Shown in pieces: positions 49,595 through 62,003 of a stretch of 64,000 bases of DNA. The stretch's first letter is position 1. Each line of letters opens with the position of its first letter. The stretch comes from Trileptium ribeirensis. Its lineage: Eukaryota > Nematoda > Enoplea > Enoplida > Thoracostomopsidae. The notes under the pieces were generated by a model that saw only the letters and a list, made by a program, of their open reading frames with translations, ran no database searches and was not told the DNA's origin. The position numbers and the translations under genes are program-made. Location: NCBI GenBank assembly GCA_030248225.1, contig JASANE010000495.1:1-64000 (forward strand), given 5' to 3'.

Positions 49595-50666
49595 ATGCTT
49601 TGCTTTATATTGGATTTGAAATATGTAAATTTATATCAACTATCATTACGGATTTATTGTTTTAATGGTTCTGACCTTAATGGGTTCGAAACTATCTTAG
49701 CATTACTTCTCACGTATGCAGCAATTCGTGAGTTCGAGATCCAAGTTTTTGAAAATTGGCATACAGATCTGGCATCAATAATTTCTACAGAGCAACAACA
49801 GACCTAAGTTGTATATTTGTATTCTGAACAATTGGCAACATATTAGCTCATGGAATAATGCGGGTCGTATTTTTATGCCTGAATGCTAAGAACGGTAGAA
49901 TTGCTTTGCACGTTTTTGGGATATCGAAATATGATTAAAGAAATTATAAGTTAAAGTTAGAAATATATGATTTAATTTTAAATGTTCTGCGATGGATGTA
50001 ATGCCCTTTCGATTTTTAGTTTGAAGTGTTCTTAGAAAATTCTAAATTTTCAGAATGTTCAAACACAAGCTATTTTTAGTATGTATCAAACTTCCGCTTA
50101 GTTTCTCCTTGCCGCACAAGTTACGAGTGAAGTTAGCTATGCTGATATTTCAGAAATTGTAAAACGCTTAAAAATTTTTAATTTAATCAGTCCGAGCAAC
50201 TGCAACTGGAATAAATTTTTCGACGTTTTGAAGATATCAATTACACAAAGTGGTGTCAAAGAAAGTGCAGTTTACATGGTAATTTGTCGGGTATTTTAAA
50301 ATTATGATATTTTAACATTATTTTGGTTATGTTGTTTTACATATATTCAGAAACGCCGTATGTTATCACATGCTAAAGGTTAGTTTCAGGGCGAAAATAG
50401 TCTGGGATAACATTGGTCTAGTGTACAGAGCAAAGTCAAATTATATATATATGTAGTACTTAGGCACTGTATATAAAATTAAAAGCTATACGCGCCTCTG
50501 AGACGTACTGACAACATTTCATCAGATACGGATTGGCAGGCGTATTCGCCTTTTAATTTGTATATACATCGTGCTTGTGAAACTGTAAAGTGTTGATTTA
50601 ACATTTTTTGTTGTTTGAAATAGCATAATTGGAACTCTATTTGTGCTCAAAAATACGTCGTACCTG
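49595..50666. other. Intergenic stretch, nothing recognised
   Basis: AT-rich sequence with a TA run near 50440; no supported feature. Confidence 0.45.
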
Positions 50667-50980
50667 GGCTCTTCATTCCCTCAAAATTTTGCCAGGGGGC
50701 ATGAACCTAGGGCTTCTGCTTCGAAACCGAAGAAGAAAAAGAGCAATTTTGAAGCAAATTTTGTTAAAATTACAGAATTTTTTGGCTTCACGATGGAATT
50801 TTGATCAAATTGTATGTTAGTTTGGGGTGTTTTTGGCTCGCGGAAGCAAAAAATTTTGCAAAGGCGCGGCGAAACGGGGGAACCCAAAATTGTGGCAAAG
50901 GGAACGAACCGGGGGCACCCTGTTTTTGCCAAGGGGCACCTGAAAATGTCAGCCCCTACCACACAATTTGGAGAGCCCAG
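50667..50980 (+). mobile_element. MITE family B, copy 1 (about 314 bp)
   Basis: The left end is GGCTCTTCATTCCCTCAAAATTTTG; the right end is ACAATTTGGAGAGCCCAG. Together they give a GGCTCTYCA-type inverted repeat. Internal blocks CATGAACC and GGGGCACCTGAAAATG are shared with copies 2 and 3. The flanks CGTACCTG and AGTACTAG agree at 5 of 8 positions. Confidence 0.72.
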
Positions 50981-53107
50981 AGTACTAGATATGCTTCTGA
51001 ACATGTTTTAACAAATTGTGGTAAAACATTTGCGTCGTCGTTGTTCATACAGGTTTTCATGACCTATACAAAAGTTTTTGGGGTCGCAATTATTATATTT
51101 TAATGATGTTTCCGAGTGAGTGGCACTTTATGTAATAGGTATGTAGGTTTAGGGGTATATATACTCAATATTGCAAGCGACTTAAGTGATTTATTATTTC
51201 AACATTGTCGAAAACTATATATACTCTTTTCAGTTGACTACGTGCATAATAAGACTCAGCACATTTTGTACTATGAAATTGGTATATATTGCGATGATAT
51301 GAACATTGAAAATTGAATTTAGATGTTTTATTTATCGGTCCCATATATTTAGCTCAGCAAAATTATATTTTAGGAATATATGTGTATATGCCTATAGTTT
51401 TAGGTTTCGCTCACGCGCTAAAACTCTAGTTAATGTCCTTTCAGAATGCTCTAGTATAACTAATTTACAAAGAAAACTTGTTGTGAGTCGCGCGTTCCGG
51501 ATGTTGACAGCATACGAACGTTAATAGCTAAAAAGAGAGAGTAATAAATGTTGAAAATAATTGTTTTGTTATATTGGCAAAAAATTTCGAGATGGGTTTT
51601 AGTTTTCAAGTGTGGTCTTGAGCATGATTCGATACGCGTCACATTTGATAAGAAATATCTACAATACGTTTCGACGATATCTTTGGGAAAGCTGAAGATT
51701 TAAGTAAGCAAACAATACGTGTGGTTCCAAAATAATAACACAATTTATATGCTAATTAGTCTGAAACAATTGCGGATCACACGGTGGCAAATCGAAATCG
51801 TTTGGTCGGATTCGTGTCTTCGTCTCAGAGTTATCCTGTGTATTCAGAAATCTCATGATTCCTTATCATTTCTGCTAGGTAAGTTTCCACCCATTTGGAA
51901 TTGGGGACTACGCATGTTTGCGCTAAAACAATCGTAATGAGTTCATACACCAACCTCATTATACGATTTGAACGCATGCATTTTAATAAAAACGTACTTT
52001 GCATACAGTGGTATTTCATATAAAACATCATTTTTCCCCCAAATAATTTTAACGCCAACTTACGCTTAGATCAATCTGTTTGCCGCCTTAGTGAAATGTA
52101 TGTAACATATAGTTTTGCACCTTGGCGCATATGCGACGCTGTTATATATACGTATATACAGAAAGTTCGTTATATAAGGCTTGTTTGTTTGTAATTTGGT
52201 AATATACTGCTCTGAGTATGTATAATCAACAGCCTATTACGCAAATATAGCAAGATCGGTGGTTTTTTATTTTATTTGTTCCATGAAATTCCTTTGCGGT
52301 ATTTACAAAAATTTCGAACAATTATATATTAAATTAAGTGTATATATATAAACATTCATAAATATTCCACTGCAACAGTGCGATTGTGGTGCTTAAGCTA
52401 TAAAGTTAAAATAGATGTTACAGAAAGGCCTCGAAACTATATAATAGATATAAATAAAAATTTTACAGTTGCAGCAAATTCTTCCGTTAACACAAGCCTC
52501 TACGTTCCCACTGATAACACATTTGGTCATATCTATTTGCCATTTAGCTGCGCTAAACTATCGTATCTGTCCAGCAAAAATTTATCGACAAATAAATCGG
52601 ACATAGTGCACACTCGTTTGGCTACACGACAAACCTTTATTTCGTGAAACTTGGAACGTGGCTTAATGTTTACTTAGAATATGTTTTGAACTCGTGATAA
52701 TCACAAAGCATAATGATTAATACTTTTCTTTTAATGAAGGATAGTTGAATACAGTGTCCCGATGGTGTGTGCATTGAAAGAGACGGCGTTGATCTTGCAA
52801 ATGATTCACCGCGTAAATCGGCAGCCACACCACATCGATCGCAAAATAAAGCATATGTTCAAGATTTTTCTACATTTGAGCTTTTTAAGGTCTAGCGGAT
52901 ATACACCGTCGATGACGTGAAGTTTATTTCCTCAGCAACAGTTGCGTTCATCCCTTTTTTGCAATGACCGCAGATTGGAATATTTGAAATTTGCCAGTGA
53001 GAAGTTTCAAATATGCTTTATGATTTTAGGGTCAACTGTTTACAAATTGTCCTATGCCAAGTTACACACATTATGAGGTACAGTAATGGTGGTCGACATG
53101 CTTATCT
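50981..53107. other. Intergenic stretch without a confident gene
   Basis: Open frames of 60-89 aa (for example 52378-52647) lack motifs and splice support. A frame near 51405-51524 ending MLTAYER could be an exon, but nothing confirms it. Confidence 0.4.
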
Positions 53108-53612
53108 GGCCTCCCCACAGGACCAAAACTACCTGGGAGCTTTGAGCTTGGCCCCCAGCTCCAACCTATGATCAAATTAAAATACCTGGGAGAATTTCCC
53201 CCGGGGTTACCTGGGGAACTTCCCCAGGTAAATGGGGGGTTTTATAATTGCATTTTTTGTGTGTTTTCATGCAATTATAACATGTACGTGCGTCGTGTTT
53301 GTTGCATATTTATATACTATTTTTAGTAAATATGGCCTTCTAATTTTTAGTACTTTTTAGTAAAACTTTTCTAAATATGTATATACGTGCGTATTTTTGC
53401 AGGTGGCACCTAATTTAAAAAAATTTTTCGTAAATAGTCGAAATACAAGGATTAATATATATTGATTTTTGTTATAAGCGTTTTTCTGTTAGGAATATAT
53501 TTTTTGGTGTCGTCTCAAAGTTCCTGGGGGTGCTGGGGTTGACCTGGGAGAGGCCAAAATTTACCTGGGGGAGCTGCCGAAATCCCGGTTTCCACTCCTT
53601 GTGAAGAGGCTA
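53108..53612. mobile_element. MITE with family A-like termini (about 505 bp)
   Basis: The left end GGCCTCCCCACAGG and the inverted right end AGCCTCTTCACAAGG are similar to each other and to the GGCCTGTCCACAG terminus of family A. The ends are rich in CCTGGGG/CCCCAGG motifs and the core is AT-rich. The flanks GCTTATCT and GCTCATTG agree at 5 of 8 positions. The interior is not obviously homologous to family A. Confidence 0.6.
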
Positions 53613-54815
53613 GCTCATTGCATGTAGTTTGATTAAGCAGTAGTTAAGCAACGTTACTTTCACAGTTAACGAGCTAAGTAATCATATCATTCCATCATTT
53701 ATTTACAACAAGCAAGAAGGTCAGTTAAAATAAATTGTAGTTCTTCGGTTCGGTGTGTATTTTTCAACTTTGAGTCATATGGGGAAACGTCTGCCTCCGT
53801 TTAAAACATGGTAGAGCGAAACGGTACGTAGCTCTCGATGATAGTTCTTTCCATTTTTTGAGCCTTCCCTCTATCTTACAATAGTACGCAAAAACAACAT
53901 TGTAAAAATTCATTATGCTCAGTATTAATATTTGCAAAAATATACATACATAAAAAGGAAACCGATAATTATATATTGTATAAGCAGACGTTGTGTCCTT
54001 TAAATGTTTATTCAAAAGTATTGTTACACTACCTAGAACTTTGCGGTATATGTTAAAGGGAGACATACTACTTCGGTCTGAAAGCAACGTATAATAATGC
54101 ACTTTCGATTACAACGTGCCATCATTTGAGATAATCGGCACTATAGAACACACATTCATAGTATTTGGGGAGGCGCTAGTGCTAAGTAGTGTCCATTAAA
54201 CTATCCGGTTTCCACCTTCGACTACGTATACAACGTCGCTGGTCAGGCTTGCATTATCAATATTTGTAAAGGATTTTGAGTAAGTTTCGATTCCCAATTA
54301 ATGGTACGTTTGTGGTGATGTCCACTTATTAGCATATACGAATATATGATATAAATGTTTTGAGATCGTTGCGATGTTTCAGTTTGAGCTATGAGTTCAG
54401 CTCTGACCACTCTTTCGGGCGCGTTGTCTACTTGCTACTTGGCTTAATTGCGTATGGAGCAGTTTCTTGGACTACAAAGACAAATATATGCGTAGAAGTG
54501 TATTATATCTGTGGAAGTAAATGTCATCTTTTTGTGTCATAAAAGTATTGCTGGGTTAATGATTGAGAAAATTCAGTTTATATCGAAACTTAACCTTTTG
54601 TTCTGAGTTCTATCTTTTTTATTTTTTTAAACATGCGCAAGTATCTGTCTACAAAAATGTTGCCATTTTTCCAAACTCGGTATCATTTTGCAAGATAATG
54701 ATTTGTAATATAGAAATAATACTAGTATTTCGGATTACTGTGTTTTCAATTTTAAGTTATTTTAACACCGGTAACAGGCTTTGTTTGATGTATATACCAC
54801 CTTAGAACCTGTTGA
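53613..54815. other. Intergenic stretch, nothing recognised
   Basis: Short hydrophobic open frames (for example 54360-54542) look like AT-rich noise. No feature is supported. Confidence 0.4.
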
Positions 54816-55760
54816 ATTCTGAACCCATTGAAAATTCTAAACCCTCAACAATCCTAAACTCTGCGAAAACAACTGACAACGTATCAAGTATTTGTGCTGA
54901 TTTATAAATAGCCACACCATGATATTCAGCGTACCGGAAATCTGGGAAAACCTACACAGATAATTTTCGATGAACTTTACGCCATAAAATCGTAAGCATC
55001 TGAAGAAAGACTATATTCTGGAAATCGGTTCATTAACCCTAAACATTTGAAAATGCATGGAATATATATGCACGCTGGACTTTAGATAACCAAATCATTG
55101 TATTTAGCCTTCAGAATTACGTATATATACCATTCTTGACGTCCTGCACGCAAGACATGTTCAGGCAAATGAAAACATACTACATTTTGGAAACGGGTTC
55201 GTCGACCGTGAAACGCTTGAAACACCATGAAAAGGTTTAATAATATCGAAAACAACTGACAACGCATCAAGTATTTGTGCTGGTCTCCGGATAACCAAAG
55301 TATCATATTCGGCGTAGCGGAAAACTTTATATAGACAATTCCTGATGACCTGTATTCAATGCATAACCAAATAACAGAAGGCAGACTGTATTCAAATCGG
55401 GTTGATTGACACTAAACCTATTGAAAAGGCTTGAAATATGTGCGCAGGACTGTAGATAACTAAATAATTGTATTCCGCCTTCAGAAATACCTATATATAG
55501 ACCGTTCTTGATGCCCTGCAGGCAATGCATAATTAGACGAATGAAAACGCACTACATTTGGAAAATCGTGTTCGTTGACAAACCCTTGAAACCACATGAA
55601 AAGGTACAATATAGTGAAGTTCAAATCTATATAGCAAACCTATTGTATCCAGCGTTCTGGATAACCTATTAGGCACTGATTGTAAGGTGAAACTCATTGA
55701 TAATTCTGAACTGTGGTATATATTTTTCGATGCAAAGCCTGTGTCGCGAGATATCGGCTG
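54816..55760. repeat. Dimeric tandem repeat, 383-bp higher-order unit
   Basis: CGAAAACAACTGACAACG.ATC begins at 54864 and 55247, giving a 383-bp period. Each unit consists of two related halves of about 190 bp, recognisable by TT..TGA..(T)C(C)TG…GCA…A.ACTA.ATT.TGGAAA and TT(C/G)A.(C/T)AACCC motifs. About five half units are present (2.4 dimers). Such alternating monomers are typical of satellite DNA that evolved a higher-order unit. Confidence 0.75.
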
Positions 55761-55835
55761 CGATACACCAATATCTCTTTGGTCAGATGTTTCAAACTTT
55801 TTTGCAATTTTGAAACTGAAGATGAGGTAGAAGCT

Positions 55836-55982
55836 GTTCGCGTTCAACTAAAGGCACATCGTCATCATTTTTGCATTCGAACAAAAAATTTGTCGAAATC
55901 CGTCTATTCGAAAATGAGCTGTGAATGACAGCCACAGACAGTAAATAAATTTTCACGATTTTTCCCTAGCGCCGTCAGTGGA
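55836..55982 (+). repeat. Short dispersed repeat, copy 2
   Basis: Counterpart of 22618-22765, with shared 5' GTTCAACTAAAGG, middle CGAAAATGAG and 3' TTTTCACGATTTTTCC.TAGCGCC. It sits 330 bases upstream of the first exon found for the plus-strand gene. Confidence 0.7.
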
Positions 55983-56312
55983 AACTCCACTATCTTCGTT
56001 TCAGTAAAGCGCTATTTCCTTAGAATTGCATGTTATAGCCTTTGCTTACTTATGACTGCAACAACTCGTTTTTCTATAGACACTGCATTAATTAAAAATG
56101 GCGTAGTGTCAACATTGTGATCCTATTTAGCAATTATACATTGGGATGAAATTTTGCAATAGTTTATTGTTCAGCATACTTTGATATTTTATGGCTGAGA
56201 AGCTGTTTTGTATATACACTGATTAATGCAGATTTTACTTTCGCGCTTCAGTGTTATTTAGTGGTACGTGCTATGAATTCGAAAGCTGGCATTCTAACCT
56301 TTATTAGTTTAG

Positions 56313-56638
56313 GATCGTGACTCCAGTAGTCCCGATAGCTGCGTGGACGAAACGCAATCTTTTCGAATAGCTGGAGTTGCTAAAGATGTCGATGGCAATA
56401 GCGGTTCTGACGACGAGCTGGTAGCACAGTACTGTCGTAGTGATTCCAAACGTAGATCTAGTTCTGGCGAGCCTGATCATCAATCTCCAGTCGGTCGGGC
56501 GCTAAGCTGTGAAAAGAATATTGCTGATGTTGACGAAAAACAAGAAAGACCGCTGTTACTTTCTGGACGTCATCGTCGACGTACTAATGCAACAGATAAT
56601 GCAGCAGAACAGATTTTAAAGCGGCGCGAGGATGAGTG
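56313..56638 (+). CDS. Unknown gene, exon a
   Basis: The acceptor TTATTAGTTTAG|GATCGT has an in-frame stop just before it, so this must be an internal spliced exon. The donor GAGTG|GTAAGT is a perfect consensus. It encodes 108 codons from DRDSSSPDS to LKRREDE plus two bases of a split Cys codon. Confidence 0.8.
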
Positions 56639-59600
56639 GTAAGTCGTTGTGCTTTTTCTTACCAATGCGGCTCTGTCTCAAGATTATGGAACAGAAGATT
56701 TTTCGTGTGGAGATGCTCGTGGTTATCAAAAACTAATATATATTATAATGCCAGAGTTTTTAGTGTTTCTAAAAATTGTGATTGGCTTGCTTAATATGTT
56801 TGATTTGGGGTCATTATGTACTGTATGTGTGTATACTGCAACTGTATATAAAGAGTACTATATGTATATACGCTGTATCCGATATCCCAACACGTTTGTG
56901 TTTGACGTTTGAATGAGACGATATAAATCCTCGATCTTGAAGAGGAGCTACAAAAAGTGATACTGAATTTGCGAAACTACACGAAGCATTGTTTTCTATA
57001 ACTTTTCGTCATACGACAGCGTTCAACATCGCAATGGACCAATAACGTATTTTACAAAATATGTTCTAGCTTAAAACTTCACTGTCTTACTTGGCAAATG
57101 GGACATGAAATTAAAACTTTACAGACAACCACAGAAGAAAGAATTTGTGGTTAGATCTATACATCATGGGCTCTCGAAGAGAATCCACAAACTCCTGTTG
57201 CACACAGCAGAGTTTGCAAGTTCGCTGAGAACATAACTCACAATTTATATATTTATATATATATATTTTTTGTCCCAGATTTCGTTGAAAAATTGTTTTG
57301 TCTTAGGGTTGTCGTATTATTCGATATTAACTGTTGATAGTGCATTCGCACCGTTGTAATTAATTATTCGATAGTACTCGTTGAGTGTATTTATTTGGCA
57401 CCAAATTGGAACAGATATCACAAAAATTTTTACCGACATGGATTTTAATAAACAAAAGTTTTCATGGTCTATCCGTCTTTTTCATATTTTTCCAGGGCGA
57501 CCTGGGCAATACTGGTGAGGAATACTGATGTGCCATCATTGTGACTAAGTAAAACGAAGGTCTATCTTTCGTTTTTCGATGTTCCACCTTATAGGGTCTG
57601 CTAGCCTCAGGATCAGTGTCAAAACGTGTTTTTGGCGTTGTGAAAAACCAAAAAATTACAATCTGGGCCACACTATTCCAGAAACGTTTTGACGGAGGGT
57701 TTTTCAAATTTTTTTCAGTATTGCTTTAGTACTCATTTCCTTATGAGCGTCTCAGAATGTCGTTTTATCATCAATTGCAATACGGTTTGCAGTCTTATAA
57801 AAATGGCACTATGTATAGCAAAAATATATTAGTTCTATGTTCGAGTTCATACCTAAATTATATAAGTAGCCATAGTAATTTTTTGGCCACTTGTCATTTT
57901 TTCAATTTTTTCAGTTATGTCACATGACATATTACTATTATGGAAAAATGAGGTTGCCAGGTTGTATTGTGACTTGCGACTATTTTTTCAAACATCTAAA
58001 GGTGAACGTGAATGCTAAATCAGCCGCTGAAACATATCATCCCGTGTATGAAGTAATTTTGGGTATTTTTAACGTAAGTTGTTGTAAGTTGGCGTAAATT
58101 TTTCCTCAAGACAAGAGTCATCAAAAATCTTATACGTTTTTGCCATGTTTAATTGAGTATGGGCATGTGAAGTATCACGGAGGTATCTTTAGGACTGGGC
58201 TTTTTTACTTTTTGTGTATTTATTGTGCCAAAAATTGGGGGAAAACTGATTTTAGGCTATTTTGCAGTTTGTTTCTGTAATTATTTTGTTGTTTTGTTTG
58301 ACAGTTGTTCATGCTAAGTAAAGTTGTACTAAGAAGTGATAAGTGATTTTTTGGGCTGGAACATATATATAGTGACCATTATTTGTCAAAATTGTAATTT
58401 TAAAGCACAAAAGCATCAGTTCATGTCAAGTTATTGTGTTTCGGGTGGAAATTTATGTACTTGTTATTGTATTATTAGTTTATGTATCTTACTATATAGG
58501 CTCTTCATTCGCTGAAAATTTTGCTCAGGGACATGAATCGCCCCTCCCGTGGTTCCGATCCGGGGCGCCCGATTTTGTCATGGGGCATTTTGCCAAGAGA
58601 AAAATGGTTAGAAATCCAAATATCGGAAACTGCCAAGACGCTTTTGATGGGGAGAAAAGGGCAATTTTTGGGTTCAGGACGGCTTTTAGTACAAATTTTG
58701 ATCAAATTTTATGTACTTTGGGCCAGTAGAAAACAAAAATTTTCAAGAGGCAATGAAACGGGGGAGACATAAATTTTGCCACTGCCCGGCACGAATCGGG
58801 GGGCACTCGGTCTGTACCAGGGGCACTTGAAAATGCCAGAATCGCCCCACCCCCACCCCCGCCCCCCCGATTTGGAGAACCCAGACTATGTCACTTAATG
58901 GATACGATTAAGGCGAAGATGGTTGCCTGTGGGGGATCGGTAGTATTGGAATCTGAAAATCAGTGCCAAACCATTGTTTTCTATCTTATAAGAGCAAAGA
59001 TGCCAGAACATTCCAGATTCCAGTAGGTTTAAGAATATACTCAACTCAATAACTGCATGAAGCAGTTTTACAGGGTTTTCACCTATAGCCTTCTTCAGGA
59101 TCATTTTGGCGACTGAATGCATGATGAAAATTCATTACTAATCACATTTAAAAAATATAATAAAACAGGGAATTAACATGGGTTTGATTTATACTTAGTC
59201 CAAATTTTATTTAGCTGGATGCGTTGTTAGAAATGCTTATTACGAATCAACGAATCAGATTTAGTATTATATCGATGAAGGGTGCACATCAGTGTTTGAC
59301 TCACAGGCGAATCCACGGTTATTTTAGTGACTGAATTATGTTTTAAAACCATATTTCCAAAATGTTTAAAAATTTAATTTATTTAAACCGATAACCTAGC
59401 TATAAATATCACACCGACTGTCCCACTACGGTATATCAAGCAATATTAAATCAGCATTTTTCCAACACACCAACTGTTTTGATTAGCAGCAGAAATTATA
59501 TGATAAGAAGCATTTCTTCCGAGTCTGCAACAGGCGCTTTTTCTTGCCCGTCAAGGACATTTTTCCATTTAGTAGATATGACTGCGAATACAGTATAATA

Positions 59601-61812
59601 AAATGTTAGCTAAAGCTAAAACGACCATATACAGTTGCTTTCACGATCACGCGTAGGCTTAAGACATAATAGCATAACCTCAGCACAGTCGGAAGAGCTA
59701 ATTATCCAACAGAGCTTTTAAATTAATTCGTTTGTGAGCACTGGCTACTACCTGTTAAAGGTAATGAACTTGTTGACTTGTTTTGTTTTTTAAGAACAGA
59801 TGTTCATAGTTATTTGACGGCTCTTTTTATCGCGTGCCTTCGGAAAGCGTTTTCATATATCCTAGCACATTATCCGATTTTTCGTTTTAGCGAAACAGAC
59901 AAGAAACGTTACCAGGGTATGTCAAGATATTGTGGCCATGACGAGAACGGAGATATCAAACCGGCACGCCGGGCGCGTAATTCTGAAGATGATGATATTC
60001 GAGACAGTTTATTAGAAGACAAAAATCGGAACAACGAAACAGTTGAAAGCTGCTCTGAGCGTCGTGATAGTAAACCAAAACGTGGCGCTGCGGACTGGGC
60101 TGCACGGCTTAAATCTTTACGACATCAAACTGAAACTGAGGAAGAGCAAGACTTGTCCAAGATTTTTCGAGGTCAAGACAAAGAAAAAACAATTCGCAGT
60201 GAAAAATTACTGGATGCGAAAGACTTGAAGACGATGAAGCATCACGACGCGGATGCTCGAGAAAAAGAGACAAGGAAACGGACAAGCAGTGGTACGTCTA
60301 GTTTTTATTGAAACGGAGCGAGCGTAGTGAGCGGATTTAATTGGGAAAATTTTTTGTTCACCTATTAGCTGTTCACCAAATTGGTGTAGTTTACCAATTT
60401 TTTTATTCGACGCGTAATAAAATGTAGCACCTAGAAGCTTTGTATTTATGCTGCTGCTACCTAAATTTTTACAAAACGAATTATTTTTATTTTGTCCATT
60501 TGTGGTCATCCAGCACTAAAAATTATAACATCTTGCCAGAAGAATTGGACAGAAAAATAGAGACTACCCCCAAGAACTCTCAGAGCTACAATTTTGTTAT
60601 ATATTTTTATCAGGGCAGCCAATGTCTAGCTTTGAGCCAAAATTTAAACAATACTCCCATAAAAGTGATTTTTGCCGTTGAGTTTACCTTAGGTAACAGC
60701 AACCATTAATCGTTATTATGCTGATGCATAACTTTTGAGTAAACTAAGCAACTGCTGTATCAATTTTTATGGCTTTTTTCACTGGCTAAACAATGTAGAC
60801 AGCCGCTTTGGATGGGATATAAAGGATGATACCACTCGTCTTTGCAAAAAATATATTGGTTTTGTAGCGGTTTTGCGGACTCTAACCGAGAAATTGTGGT
60901 AGCTAGTTTTCAATACTTTATTTCGGCCACGTTGGCCCGGCTTATTGTTTTACTTTTTATCCCATCTAAAATATTAAGAATAGAGTATCTGCAGCGTTTG
61001 AAACCTTTTATGGAAACTAGAACCACAGTTCAAAAGATCCGTATTGTAATGCAGGACATGTTTGTTAAAACGTGGCTCAATGGTGTAGCGCGCTGTCCCG
61101 TACTACGAGAACAGCAGGTGCGTGTTCAACTATCCGTACTCGAATTTTCACATTTTAAATCGTTTTTTTGTTCCAAGTAAATAAATGATGATCCTAATAT
61201 AAAATCATTATGACACTAAGAAAAAGTGATCGAAGTCCTTGCTGTCGCTTATTCATTTGATGTGAATTGATAAACGATGTATATGCCGAGTTCGAGACCG
61301 CACAGGTTCTAAATATTAACGACCAGAACTATAGAAGTATAGATCACAATATAACATGCCTCAGGTTGACAATATCCCAACACTGTAGAAATCCTTCGAT
61401 CAGTATCATTGAATTCAAATTTTTTCGTGGTCACAGAGTTTCGACTTGGGCGAATTTTTGTTGAATTAACTACACTACATGTGGTGAAAAAATATACTTT
61501 ATGCAACACGTGTATCGTCAAAGAAGCAAAAAATTCACAATCTGTTATGTCGTACATACTGGACTGCTCAGAATTATTGTATTATTGTAATATGGCTCTT
61601 AACTTGAATAAATTTGATTAAGCTGCAAGTAAGTAACTATTTTAGACATTGAATCCTATCATAATTCGACGAAGTCGCCGACGATATTAGCAAAGCCTAC
61701 AATTTCTAGCAAGTGGGATGACAGTTCCCCTGAGACGATGGAAGTAGGATCTGACGATAAGCTTGCATCTAATGTTCTAAAGGAGAAACGACGCTCACAT
61801 GATAGAGGCTAG
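56313..61812 (+). CDS. Unrecognised charged, Ser-rich protein, C-terminal 297 residues (3 exons)
   Basis: The partial CDS is join(56313..56638, 59891..60291, 61646..61812). The phases fit exactly: exon a ends in phase 2, exon b in phase 1, and the last exon continues to TAG at 61810-61812. The product is hydrophilic, rich in Asp/Glu, Arg/Lys and Ser, with no membrane segment and no Cys/His motif. Notable segments are DRDSSSPDSCVDE, AEQILKRREDEW, RGAADWAARLKSLR (probably helical), SKWDDSSPETMEV and a basic C-terminus KEKRRSHDRG. I do not recognise the family; composition suggests a nuclear or cytoskeletal scaffold with disordered segments, which is inference only. The 5' exons lie upstream and were not identified. 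Confidence 0.78.
57241..57272. repeat. TA-rich microsatellite
   Basis: An imperfect (TA)n run within the 3.25-kb intron between exons a and b of the unknown gene. The rest of that intron, apart from the MITE at 58499, shows nothing recognisable. An 81-aa minus-strand open frame at 57462-57707 has no known motif. Confidence 0.6.
58499..58884 (+). mobile_element. MITE family B, copy 2 (386 bp), in intron of unknown gene
   Basis: The left end is GGCTCTTCATTCGCTGAAAATTTTGC; the right end is GATTTGGAGAACCCAG. The flanking 8-mers ACTATATA (58491-58498) and ACTATGTC (58885-58892) match at 6 of 8 positions, supporting an 8-bp target duplication. It contains a C-rich stretch at 58848-58868. Confidence 0.78.
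59891..60291 (+). CDS. Unknown gene, exon b
   Basis: The acceptor is TTTCGTTTTAG|CGAAACAG and the donor AGCAGTG|GTACGT. It begins ETDKKRYQGMSRY and continues through acidic and basic patches (SEDDDIRDSLLEDKN, then WAARLKSLRHQTETEEEQD) to ETRKRTSS. It ends in phase 1. Confidence 0.82.
60292..61645 (+). other. Last intron of the unknown gene
   Basis: The intron between exons b and c. It contains a 112-aa open frame (60842-61180) and an 89-aa one (60440-60709). Parts (LPEELDRKIETTPKN; VARCPVLREQQ) look protein-like, but their splice phases do not fit the flanking exons. They could be decayed transposon pieces or alternative exons. Confidence 0.4.
61646..61812 (+). CDS. Unknown gene, terminal exon
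   Basis: The acceptor ACTATTTTAG|ACATTG follows a T-rich tract. Two leading bases complete the split codon (GAC, Asp), then 54 codons run from IESYHNSTKSP to SHDRG and TAG. It has no upstream ATG and would be missed by an ORF search. No AATAAA is seen within 200 bp; the nearest is near 62665, beyond a MITE. Confidence 0.75.
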
Positions 61813-62003
61813 TTTTATAATTTTGTTTCATGCGCTCTTGAAAAATTGTCGCTATTTTGTGCGTGAAATAATGCAGCGTTTAGATTTGCATTATCCATTT
61901 ATTATTTCTTAAAATTTGAGACATTTTTCTGTAGCAAATCTTAAAATTCAGACGAATTTTCGTTTTATCATAAAGTTTTCGTTCTGTTTTTGATAATCAA
62001 GCC

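Noticed and set aside
60842..61180. 112-aa open frame as an exon of the unknown gene
   Set aside because: With an acceptor near 60980 and a donor after CAGCAG, its phases do not fit exon b (phase 1) or the last exon. The direct exon b to last exon join fits perfectly.
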